Assembly (NCBI GenBank): GCA_905233895.1
Contig: CAJOFL010000003.1
Coordinates: 39,117 to 103,116, forward strand
DNA length: 64,000 nucleotides
Reading direction: 5' to 3'
Source: an uncultured Bacteroidales bacterium
Lineage (GTDB): Bacteria; Bacteroidota; Bacteroidia; Bacteroidales; P3
Shown: positions 63,619 through 64,000 of the stretch, in pieces
How positions within the stretch are numbered: position 1 is the stretch's first letter
Layout: each line of letters opens with the position of its first letter
The notes under the pieces: generated by a model
Databases searched by the model: none
Seen by the model: the letters and a program-made list of their open reading frames with translations, nothing else
What the model was told of the DNA's origin: nothing
Made by a program: the position numbers and the translations under genes

Positions 63619-64000
63619 TCCATATTCATTAGAAAATAAAACGATACTTGTTACAGGTGCCTCTTCAGGCATCGGCAAGGCAACAGCGGTTGAGTGTTCC
63701 AAACTTGGGGCAACTGTCGTGATAACAGGTAGAAACGAGAAGAGACTTGAAGAAACCTTCAAAGAGTTGGATACAACTTTTGGACAACAACACCAGCAAA
63801 TAGTGGCCGATATGTCCACCGAAGAAGGTGTGGCTGATTTGGTGGCCAAGGTGCCTGCATTGGATGGAGTTTCAAGCAATGCTGGTATCCCTACCACTTT
63901 GCTTATAAAATTTATCAATAGTGAAGTCCTGGATGATGTATGGAATATCAATACGGTATCTCATGTTAATTTGGCAAAACTTTTGTTCAAGAAAAAGAAA
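63611..64000 (+). CDS. Short-chain dehydrogenase/reductase, FabG-like (cut by window end)
   Basis: The first 130 residues are visible and the gene runs off the right edge. 'TILVTGASSGIGKATAVECSKLG' is the NAD(P) loop and 'GVSSNAGIPTT' the NAG motif. The catalytic YxxxK is outside the window. It overlaps the KAS III-like gene by eight bases. With ACP and KAS III it may reduce a 3-ketoacyl-ACP to a 3-hydroxyacyl group. Confidence 0.88.
   Translation, partial: MYNPYSLENKTILVTGASSGIGKATAVECSKLGATVVITGRNEKRLEETFKELDTTFGQQHQQIVADMSTEEGVADLVAKVPALDGVSSNAGIPTTLLIKFINSEVLDDVWNINTVSHVNLAKLLFKKKK

Overview
The window looks like a chromosomal segment of a member of the order Bacteroidales. The evidence is the repeated Bacteroidota-type promoter pattern (TTTG, about 19 bases, TAnnTTTG), a secreted C10 protease with a type IX secretion C-terminal tail, DUF3857 and DUF4294 proteins, a PorT-like outer-membrane barrel and a specialised NusG of the UpxY type. 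I cannot name a genus from sequence alone.

Layout. (1) 1-38.9 kb is GC-rich core genome in short, tightly packed operons. It holds a GH29 fucosidase end with an M23 peptidase; ornithine aminotransferase; a fused two-domain peptide-type ABC ATPase with an alanine/sodium symporter; an SPFH / NatA / NatB / ribbon-helix-helix / hydrolase operon; a lysS / MBL / ung / radical-SAM operon; the AI-2 genes pfs and luxS with DUF4294 and NlpC/P60 genes; a lone histidine kinase; the C10 protease; an SF1 helicase; a NusG-led operon of two DUF3857 proteins and a zinc peptidase; TrkA with two TrkH proteins; FtsE, OmpA, an acetyltransferase, RlmH, asparaginase, a PorT-like barrel and an O-antigen-ligase-like protein. 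(2) 38.9-43.4 kb is a tRNA-Gln followed by a small integrative element: a frameshifted tyrosine recombinase and an opposing operon of excisionase, replisome-organiser-like protein, two unknowns and a terminase-small-subunit-like protein. The gene set resembles a phage satellite. (3) 43.4-44.3 kb is gene-poor and ends in a strong promoter with a structured leader. (4) 44.3-64 kb is a surface-polysaccharide locus that runs off the right end. Its base composition drops sharply after about 49.4 kb.

How the polysaccharide genes fit together (inference from families). Ugd and a UDP-glucuronate epimerase should supply UDP-GlcA and UDP-GalA. A WbpP-like epimerase and WbpO-like dehydrogenase should supply UDP-GalNAc and its uronate. 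Flippase, polymerase and three GT4 glycosyltransferases assemble and export the repeat unit. A cytidylyltransferase fused to a Gfo/Idh/MocA oxidoreductase, an SDR and a LicD protein look like a route that makes a CDP-activated polyol and attaches it as a phosphodiester. A PglD-like acyltransferase, private ACP, KAS III-like enzyme and SDR look like a route for acylating a sugar with a dedicated acyl group.

Most notable: long G runs sit inside three decoration/assembly genes (G7, G8, G10). Two of them are out of frame exactly at the run and would be restored by adding one G. This suggests slipped-strand phase variation of the polysaccharide, or else homopolymer assembly errors; reads would decide. 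No CRISPR array, rRNA or intact insertion sequence was seen.
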